A stretch of 64,000 nt of DNA from Pollenia angustigena (taxonomy: Eukaryota > Arthropoda > Insecta > Diptera > Polleniidae): NCBI GenBank assembly GCA_930367215.1, contig OV884059.1, positions 63,831,393 through 63,895,392 of the forward strand, given 5' to 3'. Positions within the stretch are counted from its first letter, which is position 1, and the number at the start of each line of letters is the position of its first letter. The notes under the pieces are model-generated. The model did no database searches and was not told the DNA's origin. It saw nothing but the letters and a program-made list of their open reading frames with translations. Shown piece after piece: positions 46,311 through 58,379 of the stretch. The position numbers were made by a program, and so were the translations under genes.

Positions 46311-47628
46311 AGTGTTGTCATTGAATTGGAACAAATCGGTTTTCACAAAAATTTTTTCACATATTCAAAAGATATTCTTAGTAAACCTTGGCCAAATTAT
46401 ATTTACATAACCTGTTGTTCTTTGGCAAGCTTGGATATATAAGGTTTAAGTTTTATGTATTACGATTCAACTGAATCTAAATGTTTTTCAAATTCAGACA
46501 AACTTTGGCTACCATGCGCCCAACTCTTTCCAAACTTGTTTTAAATATGAATTGAATTTTTTTTTTTTAGTAAGAGAGACGGGACATAAAAGTTTTTCAC
46601 ATTCGAAGGCAACAAATCTTGCAAATATTCTTTTGAAATTTAAAATATAAAACTTTATCAAAACATTTACACACATGTTGCTTATTTATATTTAAATAAG
46701 TATTTTTACGACGTTTTCCATTCATTACCCTTTTATGTTTCTACATTTTTTTATACCATGAGGTTACATTAGTTTTTATATCATCTCCTTGATAAAAAGA
46801 CCCAACAACGAGAAAAACAGTCCCATGACTGTGTGTGACATTTTCGAAAAAAAAAAACAACTGCCTTAAAAATGTCAGATAAATATGTCTAAATAAGAAT
46901 TACAAGTTAAATATAAAAGTTTTATAATTTTCTATTTTTACCAAACACACATAACATTTGTTTGTGTATTGCACACACTCTAACTCAAACATGCTCTTCT
47001 GTGTTTTTAGTTAAAAAATACTTTTACATTCTTAAACGAGAAACAAAATCAGTTTCTAAATTTTACGAAAAGTATAAAGAGAAAAAATACTGAAAAATTG
47101 TTTATCATTTTTTTTATTCAGAAAAAATTGAGATGATAAAAATGATGATGATGAAAATGATGATGTTAAAGAAATAGTTTTTAAACATTATTTCCTCACA
47201 TACTTTGTGAACATTTGTACATTGGTTAAGAAAAAAGGTTTTGTCTTTAAAAGGGCCAAGGAATTCCTCAAGAAAATTTAATTCAATAGTAGGAGTTCTA
47301 TTAAAAAAAATCCTTCAATCCTGAATAAATAATTGTGAAATTTCCGGAAATTTTTTGCAAAAGTCCTTAAGTTTAGGTTTTTGTAACATAATTTTTTTAT
47401 TTATTTCGACTGATAAAAGTTCTCAATATCATATGAATAATTCTCAAGGTTGTATCCATAGACAATTTTGTTTACTCTCATTTTACCAAAAGTGTACTTT
47501 TTGTAAATATTTATAAACAAAATTTTCACAGCACTCTAGACAAACAAACAATACTAGATCAATAAAATCTTCGTCTGGCGTTGTATTTCATCATGATTCG
47601 AAATTATTTTGCTGTTTCCAAGTGACAG
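46311..47628. other. AT-rich intergenic sequence, no gene seen
   Basis: No gene recognised. A GATGATGATG-type trinucleotide patch lies near 47,132-47,165. Confidence 0.5.
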
Positions 47629-48002
47629 CCCTGCAAATAATATTGGACTACCCTATCCCGTTTGATCAAATGGACTAATTCCAGGACTGGTCCGATGCAA
47701 TGCAAGCATGGACCATGTCATTGTTAAAAAGTGTTTGTAGTGAGACGACATGTCTTCGTTTTTTAACGACATGATTTCGTTATTAAATTACTTCAAAACT
47801 AATCCTCTTTTGTATACCATGGAGTGGTTTTAAGACTTCTCCTTTGTTATCCAAAGCTGGGTAATGTGGTCCTGCCCTAGGACATCGTAATGTTAAATAG
47901 ACCATGTTTTTTCCATACGTTTGGGTTACTTTTGGGCTAGTCCTAGTATCTTGTGGGCTACATTTTACACGCGTGTTTGGACCAGTGCTATTATTTGCAG
48001 GA
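47629..48002. mobile_element. Possible ~375-bp MITE with CTGCAAATAATA ends
   Basis: CCTGCAAATAATATTGGACT at the left is mirrored by AGTGCTATTATTTGCAGG at the right. Inner TGGAC(T/C)A phrases are also inverted. The minus frame at 47,783-48,019 is inside it and is not recognisable. No target duplication was found. Confidence 0.5.
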
Positions 48003-48486
48003 AGGTGATGGTTGCGCAATAAAATTTATAAACTAACAATTGTTGGTTGTGTAGTACTGCACAATCAATCGCCTTTCATTTGGAAATCCCGGGAATAAAA
48101 GGAAAGTTTTATGCGCTCCCAAGAATGGAATAGTTTGGGGATTTCGAAACGTTAAATTATAGCCTATAAAAGAGACAACAATAACACATTTTTTGAAAGA
48201 GCTATTAATCATGACGGTTGTTACGCGTTAAAAAATTTTTAAACATTGGACTTTTCGTGGCCTGGTTGATTGTAGACCAAATCTTAGGAACAATTTATCA
48301 ACGTCTGGCCTGCAAATTGTGATGTGTTATTAAAAATTTTTTTTATTACACCGTTGTAAATCTCTATTTATCATATATACATCTATTAAGCGGTTTTGTG
48401 ATACCTTAATAGGCTTAGAAGTTAAATACAAAATAATGCTGCAACAAGTGCTATGTGCTGAGTCATACATAGTAATTTTTTGTTTT
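48003..48486. other. AT-rich intergenic sequence, no gene seen
   Basis: No coding frame, repeat or structured feature recognised. Confidence 0.5.
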
Positions 48487-49626
48487 TATACCCTCTACCA
48501 AAATTAGTTATGAAGAGGTTATACTAAGTTTGTCATTCCGTGTGAAACTTTTTTATTACTCATTTCAGACACCATAAAGTATATATGTTCTGGCTCCTTT
48601 AGTTATTTTAAGTCGATTTACCCATGTCCTACTGTCTGTCCATCTGTTGAAAACACGCTCACTTTCGAAGAACTCAAAAGAAATTAACAAACTTGGTGTC
48701 AAATTGCTTGTAGTTATCCTAAACAGTTTGGGATTGAAATCCAGCCAAATCCAAAAATTATTTTGATTCGACTGGATCACACTGTAAAATTTTGAGAATA
48801 TCGGTCCATAATTTACCTTAGGAACTGCTCCGGGAAAACAGTTAAGTACGCCTAAAAACGTAATTAATATTGCCATCATAGCAAAATTTGGCACGTAACA
48901 GTTTCAAGGGACTAGAAATGGCACTGTGAAGATTGGTCCATAATTTACCCTTGGCCCCATACAAACCCTACTCGCGGAAAACAGTTTAGTAAGCCCAAAA
49001 CTATAATTAATAATGCTATCAAAATACAATTTAATACTTCACAGTTTTCTAGGGCTAGAAATCACACTTATAAATTCTGTGATGATCGGTCCCATATTGG
49101 CCCCATATAAAGCCCAATCTGGTTAATTAATTAAGTACGACTTAAACGTTACAGGTATAGATATGGAGGCAAAATTTCTTCCAACTTAACTTCATATGGC
49201 CAGAGAAAATGTCATGCAATTTTGTGATATACCTTTGATCACGTATTTAGCAGCCTTCTGAAATTCACTGCAAACGCTTAAACCAATTGCACCGCTGTAT
49301 TGAAATTTATGTTTTTTAATGCCAGAAATAACTCTGTGGAATTTTGGGGTGATTGGTTCATAGCTTACCATGGCTCCAATATAAATTCCTATCCTGAAAA
49401 TCATTTAAGTTCTGATTAAACTGATACGAATCAGGATATTTTACTCAAGCTAGTTAAAATCCCTAAAAATAAAACTTTCTGATTGTTGGTCAATAATTTA
49501 ATACAGGCTTAAATCGCAACCAATTTTAATGCTGATGCAGAGAAATAGTATGGTTGGGCATTGTAACGGCAACTACTCAACGGTTATTGTAACAATATAT
49601 TGTTGTCGTACACAAATAATTGTTAT
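48487..49626 (+). mobile_element. Helentron/DINE-1-like element, first copy (3' end lost)
   Basis: Starts TATACCCTCTACCA and soon shows the mirrored GAGGTTATA. It carries the fly-typical string ATAAAGTATATATGTTCTGG and then a CATGTCC..GTCTGTC stretch. About three diverged ~135-150-bp internal repeats follow, marked by GGTCCATAATTTACC and GGCCCCATA. The 3' portion matches that of the second copy as far as AATGCTGATGCAGAGAAAT, but the terminal hairpin is absent. Minus frames at 48,565-48,894 and 49,192-49,404 are incidental. Confidence 0.75.
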
Positions 49627-51180
49627 TATACCCTCCACCACAATTAGTTGTGAAGAGGGTATATTAAGTTTGTCATTCCGTGTGAAACTTTTTTATTATT
49701 CATCTCAGACCCTATAAAGTATATATATTCTGGGTCCTTGAGTAATTTTAAGTCGATTTAGCCATGTCCGTCTGTTGAAAACACACTCACTTTCGAAAAA
49801 CTCAAAAGAAATAAACAAACTTGGTGTCAAACTGCTTATCCTAAGCAGTTTGGGATTGAAATCCAGCAAAATCGGTTCAATAGGATCTGAGCTATGAATC
49901 AAAATGTGGAACCACCACCTACAAAAATTAATAATTTTGTTACAAAAACTAACATAAATGGTGGAAAAATGCACAGAATGATATAAGATTTCGCCACAGT
50001 TCGTTTTATTTAACTGGAAATCACGCTGTAAAATTTCTTGAAGATCCGTTTATGATTTACCCTAGGCCCCATATAAGCCCTACTCCCGGAAAACATTATA
50101 GTAAGCCTAAAACCCTAACTAACAATGCTATCATAACAAATTTTAGCACGTCACAGTTAAATAGGACTAGAAATGAAACTATTAAGTTTCGTGAAGATCG
50201 GTCCATAATTTACCATAGGCCCCATATAAAACCTACTTCCAGAAAACAGTTTAGTACGCCTAAATCCGTAAAAAAAATTGCTATCATAACGAAATTTGGT
50301 ACATCAAAATTTTTAAGAACTAAAAATAATACTGTGAAATTTCTTGAAGATCGGTTCATAATTTACCATAGGCCCCATATAAACCTTACTCCCGGAAAAC
50401 AGCTTTGTACGCCTAAAAACGTAAAAAAGAATGCTATCATAACAAAATTTGGTACATCACAGTTTTATTGAACGAGAAATAAGACTTTAAAACTTTGTGA
50501 AGAACGGTCGATCATTTACCATAGGCCCCATATAAACCTTACTGCCGGAAAACAGCTTAGTACGCCTAAAAACGTAAAAAATAACGCTATCGTAACAAAA
50601 TTTGATACATCACAGGTCTATAGAACTAGAAATGACACTGTGAAATTTGGTGAAGATCGGTGCATAACTTACCATAGGCCTCATATTAAGCCCACTCTGG
50701 TAAAATAATAAAATACGCGGTAAACTTTCTTCCAGTTTAGCTTCATATGGCCAGAAAAAATGTTATGCAATTTTGTGATATACGGTCCATAATTTTCCTC
50801 AGATGCAATTTTAGCAGCCTTCGGAAATTTACTGCAAACGCTTAAACTAATTGCACCGCTGTATTGAAATTTATGTTTTTTAATACCAGAAATCGTTCTG
50901 CAGAATTTGGGATGATTGGTTCATAGCTTACCATGGCTTTTATATAATTTGTTCTCTTGAATATCCTTTAAGTTTAACTGATATTCTACTCAAACTTTTT
51001 AAAATTGGTTCTGATTGTCGATCAATAATTTTATATAGGTCTAAACCGCAACAAATTTTAATGCAGATGTCTGTTTTTACAAAGATTATAATAATAAATA
51101 GACATCATATAGATATTACTCCTAAAAGGGAGGGTATCAAAGATTCGGCACAGCCGAATATAGCACTCTAACTTGTTTTT
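49627..51180 (+). mobile_element. Helentron/DINE-1-like element, second copy
   Basis: The 5' end TATACCCTCCACCAC with mirrored GAGGGTATA, the core ATAAAGTATATATATTCTGG, and five internal repeats of 152-154 bp (ATAGGCCCCATATAAA landmarks near 50,058, 50,211, 50,363, 50,517 and 50,669). Then come a unique 3' block, GGAGGGTATC and the terminal hairpin ATTCGGC-ACA-GCCGAAT (51,143-51,159), ending near AACTTG at 51,175. No Rep/helicase is encoded, so it is nonautonomous. The 139-residue frame at 50,052-50,471 stays open because the period is close to 51 codons. Confidence 0.8.
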
Positions 51181-51859
51181 ATTTACTATCAGCAATATTA
51201 TAGTTACTGTAAACATATCTACGTTTATCGCAGTTATAAATTTGAGTATTGTTGACTGAAAAATAATTATTTTTCTAATAACCAAATAATGATAACTTTG
51301 AATAAAAATTATATTACTCACAACCATATCATAATATTTTATAGCCATAACATGATAACTTTCTATACATTTATCATAATAACTTTAAGGTGCAATCAAA
51401 ATATCTTTACTCTAATAATATTATGTTATCTCTATTTGAAAAAAAATCAATCAGTTGTCTCGTTTGCTTTAAATATGCCTATTGAATAATTTGTTAGTGA
51501 GTAGTTCAACAATTAAAAAAAGCACTAAAAAAACTAAACTAAACTAAAAGCACAATTGTAAAAAATAAAGAAATTGTATTTAAATTAAAAAATTGTAGAG
51601 TGCCACAAAATAAAAAATTGGTGGAAAAAATAAAATTATTTTTATTGTTGTGACAGCATCACTGTATCATAATATGATAGCTTCTAAATTTGTTATGATC
51701 AACATGACAATAATATGATAACTTCTTAACTTATTATGATTAACATGACAATAATATGATTAAGGGAAACATATTATGATGTTTTATTACGATATTTTTG
51801 GTCAACATTTTTTTATTTTTCGAATTTATTATATGAGCAAAATTTCAGTTATGTATTTT
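51181..51859. other. AT-rich sequence with ATAATATGATAA-type short repeats
   Basis: Phrases such as AACATGACAATAATATGATA recur near 51,700 and 51,745, and CATAACATGATAACTTTC-type variants near 51,345. No gene is seen. Confidence 0.5.
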
Positions 51860-51946
51860 ATAAAGCTTTTTTGTAATAGTTCTATTCCTTCATATAAAGT
51901 GATTTCTGAAAAATTGAAGGAATAGAACTATTAAAAAAAGCTTTAT
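51860..51946. other. 87-nt strong hairpin with ~32-bp arms
   Basis: ATAAAGCTTTTTTGTAATAG then TTCTATTCCTTCA (51,860-51,892) is inverted at 51,915-51,946 with a single one-base irregularity; the loop is 22 nt. Size and near-perfect stem are compatible with a small-RNA precursor or a tiny foldback transposon. No target duplication is obvious. Confidence 0.85.
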
Positions 51947-53128
51947 CCACATTTTTTTAAAGCAGTATTTGAGTAAATATACCCGCAAACCATTGTGATT
52001 TTTGATGTCAATAAAGTATCATAAAAGGATTATAAAAATCTGTTCTTTTGCTCTCCGGAAAACCTGTTAAAAACATAGCACTTCTTGCAGGCTAGAAGAC
52101 GTTATACTATGATTTTTATCTTATATAAAACTGTTTTTTTCTCTTATTTTGGACAAAAGCATTTCTTGTTTCGATTTTTAACATTTAAGGATTCCGGGAG
52201 TTAGCTTAATATGAAAACTTTGCCCGATTATAAGTTCTCATTTTCATTCAAAATGCCAAATAGAATAAACGCATTTATATTCGATACAAATTCGAATAAT
52301 TATGCACACTGGGATAAGAAAAATACCTAACTACTATGCATATATTTTCGAAATTAGGTGCCGGTTTGGTTGATTCTTTTTCTTATGTTCAAAGTGTTTC
52401 GGCAATCAAAAGACTTAAAGAATATTTTACAAATCATTAGGCTAATTTATGCTATGAAAAGAAATCTTTCCTCAACCCAATTCAAGTGTGTTCTTCGAAA
52501 AGCCACAATTAAATTAAATCACATTCATACATTTTTATTTCACTTTGTCAGCATTCTGTATGATTGTTTTTTCTAGAATTTTATAAACAATAGTTCTGCT
52601 CATTTTCTATTATTTTACTCCATTTAATATTTGTCTAGTTTTCTTTCACACACTTACACACACACAAACCCTAAAGGAATCTAAAAGTATCTGTTGTGTG
52701 AACGTCCGTCCGATATAAAGTGCTTGGCAATGAGTAGCTAGTGTGTCCAAGTGTTGTTTATCTGTCTGTCTGCGTGTTCATTTATCCAATATTTCTACTA
52801 CATATACTATTTCTATGCACTTCAGTGGCAATTAAAACAAATGTTTTCCAAATGCAACTCACGTATCTGTTTTTTCGTGTTTGTTATTTTTTGTTACGTT
52901 CGTGTATGCGTTTAGTGATTGTATAGATACACTTATTAAAAAAAAAAAAATATTTAAAATATTATTTTCTTTATTTTTTCCGATTTGATGATCTGTTAAA
53001 AAATTTGTGTGATGACACAAACAAACACAAAAAAAGGCTGCAACTTATTTACGGTTAACAATAATCGTTTTGATATTAGATTCTTTTTATATTCGATAAT
53101 TAATAATATTTTCATAGTTAAACAAATT
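51947..53128. other. AT-rich intergenic sequence, no gene seen
   Basis: Only short incidental frames (52,358-52,576 and 52,741-52,926) and a small CA-rich patch near 52,650. Confidence 0.5.
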
Positions 53129-53159
53129 ATAACATTTCCTAAGTCTGAGGAAATGTTAT
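53129..53159. other. Short perfect hairpin, 12-bp stem
   Basis: ATAACATTTCCT, a 7-nt loop AAGTCTG, then AGGAAATGTTAT. There is no T-run or gene beside it, so no function is assigned. Confidence 0.7.
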
Positions 53160-54775
53160 TCTTTACATGAAGTAAAATCGGCTTCTAAAGAATTTCTTTT
53201 GAAAACCAAAAATAGTCGTCTACTAAATTTACACCATTAATAAATCATAATGAATAATAGCGTTCATGTGATTATGTTAGAGTAGGACATGGTTGATAAT
53301 CGACTCCAAGTTTCTTTTGAACCCTGATCAAAGAACAGGTAACAATTTTTAGGGAAATCTATGTAAAGCTATCGAAGTGAAATAAAATTGGCTCAAAGTG
53401 CTTTGATCTCATGTAACTTGAAGGTCTGTATTCAATCGAAAATTTGTATTATTTGGATTGGTCTTATACATGTTTTCATTTAATCGCGATTGAAATAACC
53501 ATACAAATTTAAGGAAATTATTAATTTTAGACAATTAACTAAAATGAATCAAGTGTGATATGATTTAAGTTAGAAATCTTTTGTTCTCAAAAAGTAATTG
53601 GGATTAATTAAATGTGACACATGAAAGTCTATTCGCGCAAATCTTAAGAAAATGAACTTTACAATAAGTCAAAATAATTTTTGGGAATACAAAATTTTAA
53701 TTTAAAAGTTTTTGTTTTCTTGCTTAAACCCCTATTTTTATTCTTGATAAAAACACTGAAATTTATTGTTGATGGGATAAACTATTCCTATGCGCATTTC
53801 ACTGGTTGCCTAGGCCAGATCGTCAGGAAACTTCATCCATAAAGATTTTAGAAAAACTAAAGATTTCAACCAATTATTTACAAAGAAATGCCACAAATAT
53901 CTCTAAATAAGATTTTTTTTAATTGTGTCTATTAAATTTACAGTGTTAACTGTTGCAATTCTTAAAAAGATTTTCGAAAGATTATTAAACATTTCCAAAC
54001 CAAATTAACGTAAGGAATTCAATTGCGATTAAGTTTAAAACTTTAAAATTATTTTTTTTTTTTTTTTAACATAATGTTTGATTTGGAGATCTAAAGTCGA
54101 TCGTAGGTCCAACAACCAAAAACCACTCTCTCGGAATTACTTTTGTTTTTATAAGTTAATAAATGACAACAGATTAAACTTAAAGGTCAGTGCCAACAAT
54201 AACTTAAAGCAAATGAAATAAAACTGCAGTGACCCATACTGAAAAGAAAAGTTTATTGTTCTTTCAAAGATAAACAAGGTTCGGAAAATCCGAAACCCTT
54301 TCTTTATGCTCCATTTTCTGAAATGACATTTCAAAAGAACTTGAAAAGAAAATCTATTATGCGCTATCATAATAAAGCTTTAATAGTTCTGTTTTAAATA
54401 CAAGATAAATATATGTAAATAATATTGCAGCCCCCTAATAAGTATGTGTTAGTTTGATCCAACACAAGAAAGTTATTAATACGCTATACTTCCATAGGTG
54501 AAAAGGATACTACGCGATTGTATTGTATACAAATATTGACACCTTTTATGTACCAGAATAGTTTTCTGGGCCAGTCTAAGGATGTCCGTCCGCTGGATTG
54601 GCTGTCTGTGTGTATTAAAAATGGTTTTTATCAGTCCTTAAATTTCCAGATTTTTTCATGAAGCTCATAAACTTTATAATCATATTGTTATTCTGCAAAA
54701 CAAATTTACAACATTTTTGTTACAATCGGTCTTTATAAAAGGTCTTCCAATAGGGCCTTCACAATATTGAAGCTT
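53160..54775. other. AT-rich intergenic sequence with one dispersed repeat
   Basis: No gene recognised. A reversed copy of the CAACAATAAATTTCA family lies at 53,740-53,835. The minus frame at 54,149-54,370 looks incidental. Confidence 0.5.
53740..53835 (-). repeat. Dispersed repeat: CAACAATAAATTTCA family, reversed
   Basis: CACTGAAATTTATTGTTGA, TATGCGCATTTCACTGGTTG and GCCTAGGCCAGAT match 35,690-35,775 in reverse complement. Confidence 0.75.
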
Positions 54776-54975
54776 CATCTGTCGAGTTGTGGCTCTGAAG
54801 CTGATGTTGATGGCCGCATTAACAAGGCACGTGTTGCGTTCCTCAAGTTGCACAAGGTTTGGCGCGCTCACAACTTCTCGCAGAAGACCAAATTACGTTT
54901 ATTCAACTGCAGCGTAAAATCTGTACTGCTATATGGTTGTTAACCGGTGTCTGAGACAGATATTAAAGATTTACA
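54776..54975 (+). pseudogene. LINE reverse transcriptase C-terminal remnant
   Basis: The forward frame from 54,776 reads about 55 codons containing EADVDGRINKARVAF, KVWRAHNFS, TKLRLFNCSVKSVLLYGC, then TAA at 54,941. This is the typical C-terminal flank of the RT domain in LINEs of the type ending SVLLYGCETW. In another frame, VNRCLRQILKIY (about 54,937-54,972) is the next conserved piece of such proteins, so a deletion with frameshift has joined the two. Nothing else of the element is recognisable nearby. The exact LINE clade cannot be assigned, but it is not the Jockey-type copy at 38.8 kb. Confidence 0.85.
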
Positions 54976-55739
54976 CTGAAAGAATTTTCTTCGCAATACC
55001 AATGAATTTTGACATTAATCCCATGAAAAATTGCATCAAAAAGGAACCTACGCAGCGCTTCGTTGGATCAAGGAAACCTGTTTCATTAAAAGGATTTAAT
55101 GAAACATTACATTAGATCTATGAATATTATTCATTGGCTGAATACTTTCAATAAAGTAAAAAAAAAATTTACTTTACGTATTAATGCAGATGCATATATT
55201 CATATAATATGGAAAGCAACAAATAAATTTCTTATTTGTTTGAGGAAAAATAATATAATATTTAAACGGAAGATTTTGTTTGCCCATTTTGCATTTTTCT
55301 TAATATTTTCAAAATATAAAATTTTTTGACATATTTAAGCCTTAAGCCCAGTTTAAACCAATAATTAATTTGTTCTGCAGCCACTCCAAAACTGCTGATG
55401 AGGCTATACATAAAGTGATAGGTAATGATTTTTTATACTCAATCCCAATAGTATTTCACGCGCGTTCCTATTCCTATACCCACTGAAACTTTCTAAGGTT
55501 AGTTAAACAAAAAGCAAGAATACATTTTCAATGATCATTTGACATTTTTAAGGAAGATTTTAAAGACAAACAAACAAAATCTATTAATTAAAAATTTTGT
55601 ATTCCCAAAATTACTTTGTTATTAAATTTGAAAGTACACGGCATAAAAAACTGAACTAACAAATTGCTATATTTTGATTTTCTTGCAAAAACTACAGTTC
55701 GAGTCGGAAAGAACCTAACCAATTGTAGGGGGATGTAAG
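54976..55739. other. AT-rich intergenic sequence, no gene seen
   Basis: Small frames only (54,933-55,115 and 55,099-55,329), the first partly LINE remnant. Confidence 0.5.
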
Positions 55740-56225
55740 AAAAGATAAACTCACTGTTTATTGTTGGTGTTTTGTTTAAGCTTTGATAGTGTTACAAGTA
55801 AAGGCCTAACCAGAATGTGAATAACGTGGCTTAAGCAACTGAGCGAATGCATGTAAATCATATGTGTAAAACCATGTTGAACTTAAGGGAACTTTTTGTT
55901 AAATTTTATGAAACTGTAATTTGCTTAAGCAAAGTGTGAAACTAATCGCACATTCCGTACGGAATCAAATGTTTTTTATTTTGTTTTTGTTTTTATAAAT
56001 GTATTTGAGAGGCTTTTTCCTTTATTTTTGACAGTAGCTTAAGTTTGTTTATGGATATTCTGGTTGGGCCTTAAGACTTACAGTGTTTATAATTCTTTTT
56101 CGCTTTAGGGTTTTATTTGTTTTATATTTTTGGATTTTCTAAAATCTTTGGAAAAAGTTTCCTGATGAGTGAAATGCGCATAGAAGCTAGCTTTCCCTCA
56201 ACAATAAATTTCAGTGTATTTATCA
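55740..56225 (+). mobile_element. MITE of the CAACAATAAATTTCA family, longest copy
   Basis: The left end GATAAACTCACTGTTTATTG (about 55,745) resembles the inverted right end GATAAATACACTGAAATTTA then TTGTTGAGGGAAAGC. The left segment and the right segment recur together in shorter form at 57,703-57,890. No coding. Confidence 0.6.
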
Positions 56226-57700
56226 CATACTGTAAGATATGAGTTAAGTACAATATTAAAATACTTTTTTTTTAATTTTAATTTCTATTTTATAAAATAA
56301 AATAAAAATAATTTTAGTTTAAGATGTTTTGTTAAAATATTTGTGGTATTAATTTTCATAAAATCGAATAAAATTCTGATATATTTAGATATTTTTAATT
56401 AAAATGTACTATAAAAAAAATTACTAGAACTTTTTAATATTTAATAAGTTGGATTCTCAAAAATTTTCTATAATTCTTTTTATATTCAAATATTCTAAGC
56501 TGAATATATTCAAATCAATTTAATTGAAATAAAAAAAAAATTGATTTGTAGCTTGAGAATTTTTATTCAACAAAATTGGTAGAAAATAGAAATATTCAAT
56601 CAAAACAATTTCAAATAAAAAAATTTATATTAATTTTTTTTAAATTTTTTCTTGAAAAATGAGGAAGACAATGTAATAAAATACTGGGATAAAAAAAGTT
56701 CTGCTCCATTTTAAAATACAAGCATTAAAAGTAAGACGATATCGTATTTGAAAATTTAAAAAATTAACGATATTATACAGTTACTGGTTACTTAATTACC
56801 ACAATTACTTTCCATGGCATTTAGACATAAATTCGGCGGAAAACTAACTGCCCAGAAACTTAAAGCAATATTATATTCCTTGAATTTTGGTAAAGTGCAA
56901 TTTGTGAGGTTGTTTTGAGGTTGAATTGCTCGAAGCGAATGGTTGTATGACCATTGACTGAGCTCTAATCAATTTGAAATAAAACTTCCTTGACATTGTT
57001 TTTCAAATAGAAACGTACAGTTATGTGCAAGAAATCAATTTAAATACCACTCTTGCTTATTATATAAATTTTTTTCTTAATTTTGGAATAAAAAAAAACA
57101 TAATAATTCTAATATCGAAGAACAGATTATGAGTAATTCAAAAAATTTTTGTTGAATTAAAATATTTAGGCATTTTTTTCTTAAATTATAAAATTTTTTC
57201 ATACGAAGTCTGAGATTTTTTTTATTCAATAAGTTTTTATATAAATTTATTTTATTTGTTTCTTCCAAATTAAATTTTTTTCAAACAAATTTGTCTGCTT
57301 TTCTATTGATTTGAATATATTTTTAAAATATTAATTTGAATAATATAAAATCAAATAATAGTAAATTTAACTTCCAAGAGAAGAAATAATATTTGAAAGA
57401 CAGTATCGTAAAATATTTGAAACTGATTTATATTTTAAAGAAGTACTAAAAAAATTTAACATATTTTAATTTTTGAAAAACAGTTACAAATTGTAAATAA
57501 TTCATTTTGAGCCAATATTTAGAAGAAAATTATTTACAATGAACAGCTATGATTTATCAAATATGAAAAATTGGGAATTTAGCACGTCATACGGAAATTG
57601 TATTAATAATAAAGCAATTGTTTTTGTTTTTTTTAACCCATTTACAACTGCAATTAATGTTAGGAGTATTCCATCAAATTGTAGTTGGGAATGTAAGAAA
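56226..57700. other. Very AT-rich sequence, no gene seen
   Basis: Long A/T runs and loosely inverted segments (near 56,450-56,600 versus 57,280-57,370, both with TTGATTTGAATATA-like phrases), perhaps an old inverted-repeat element. Frames at 57,077-57,268 and 57,547-57,768 look incidental. Confidence 0.4.
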
Positions 57701-57702
57701 AG

Positions 57703-57890
57703 ATAAACTGAGTGTTTATTGTTGGTATTTTGTTTAAGACTTTTTGAGTCCTTGCAATTCTCATTCACTCTGCAGTTTTGTTTGCTAACATCTTTGGCTT
57801 TTCTAAAATGATTGTGGATAATGTTTGCGTATAGGAACTAGCTTACCCTCCAACAATAAATTTCAATGTATTTATCAAGAATAACAATTG
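57703..57890 (+). mobile_element. MITE of the CAACAATAAATTTCA family, short copy
   Basis: GATAAACTGAGTGTTTATTG at the left and CCAACAATAAATTTCAATGT then ATTTATC at the right (ending about 57,879). It is an internally deleted relative of 55,740-56,225. AATTGGGAATT(T/A)AGCACG occurs on both sides (about 57,568 and 57,888). Confidence 0.6.
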
Positions 57891-58379
57891 GGAATTAAGC
57901 ACGACCAACAAAACAACATCTCATTAATTAAGAAGTTTGGTATGCCAAAAATTAATTTGATGTTAATTTAAAAAATATAAATAGTTTCCCAAATTTAAAA
58001 CTTTTATATATATGACAGCGCATAGAGAAACGGACCAGTAAGGTAAAGGGAACAGTAAAAACCAAATACACAAAACAAGAGGTAGGGACGACCTACGCGC
58101 GTTTTCAAGGTTGACCAACAAGGTTGAGATGTGTTGCTTTCAAATGAGACCAATACCAACACGCTCAGTGATGGTACACCAAAGATACAAAGATAAAATG
58201 GCTCTCCTGAACAAAACCCTTAGGTCCCTTTCTATTTTGCGCGTCATGCAAATGTATGCAAATTCTGTAAAAATGGCAGAAAAAAAAGAAAAAAAATCTT
58301 TCCAATTTTGTAATGAAGTAAACTGATAAACTGACCGACTAACTAACTATACCTTTTTGAATCGAACTTACGATATTCG
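57891..58379. other. Intergenic sequence, no gene recognised
   Basis: A 71-residue frame at 58,111-58,326 lacks any family resemblance. No repeat ends were found. Confidence 0.4.

Noticed and set aside
47783..48019. 78-residue minus-strand frame with many Pro/Thr
   Set aside because: Sits within a probable MITE and has no recognisable domain.
48565..48894. 109-residue minus-strand frame
   Set aside because: Runs antisense through the Helentron-like element.
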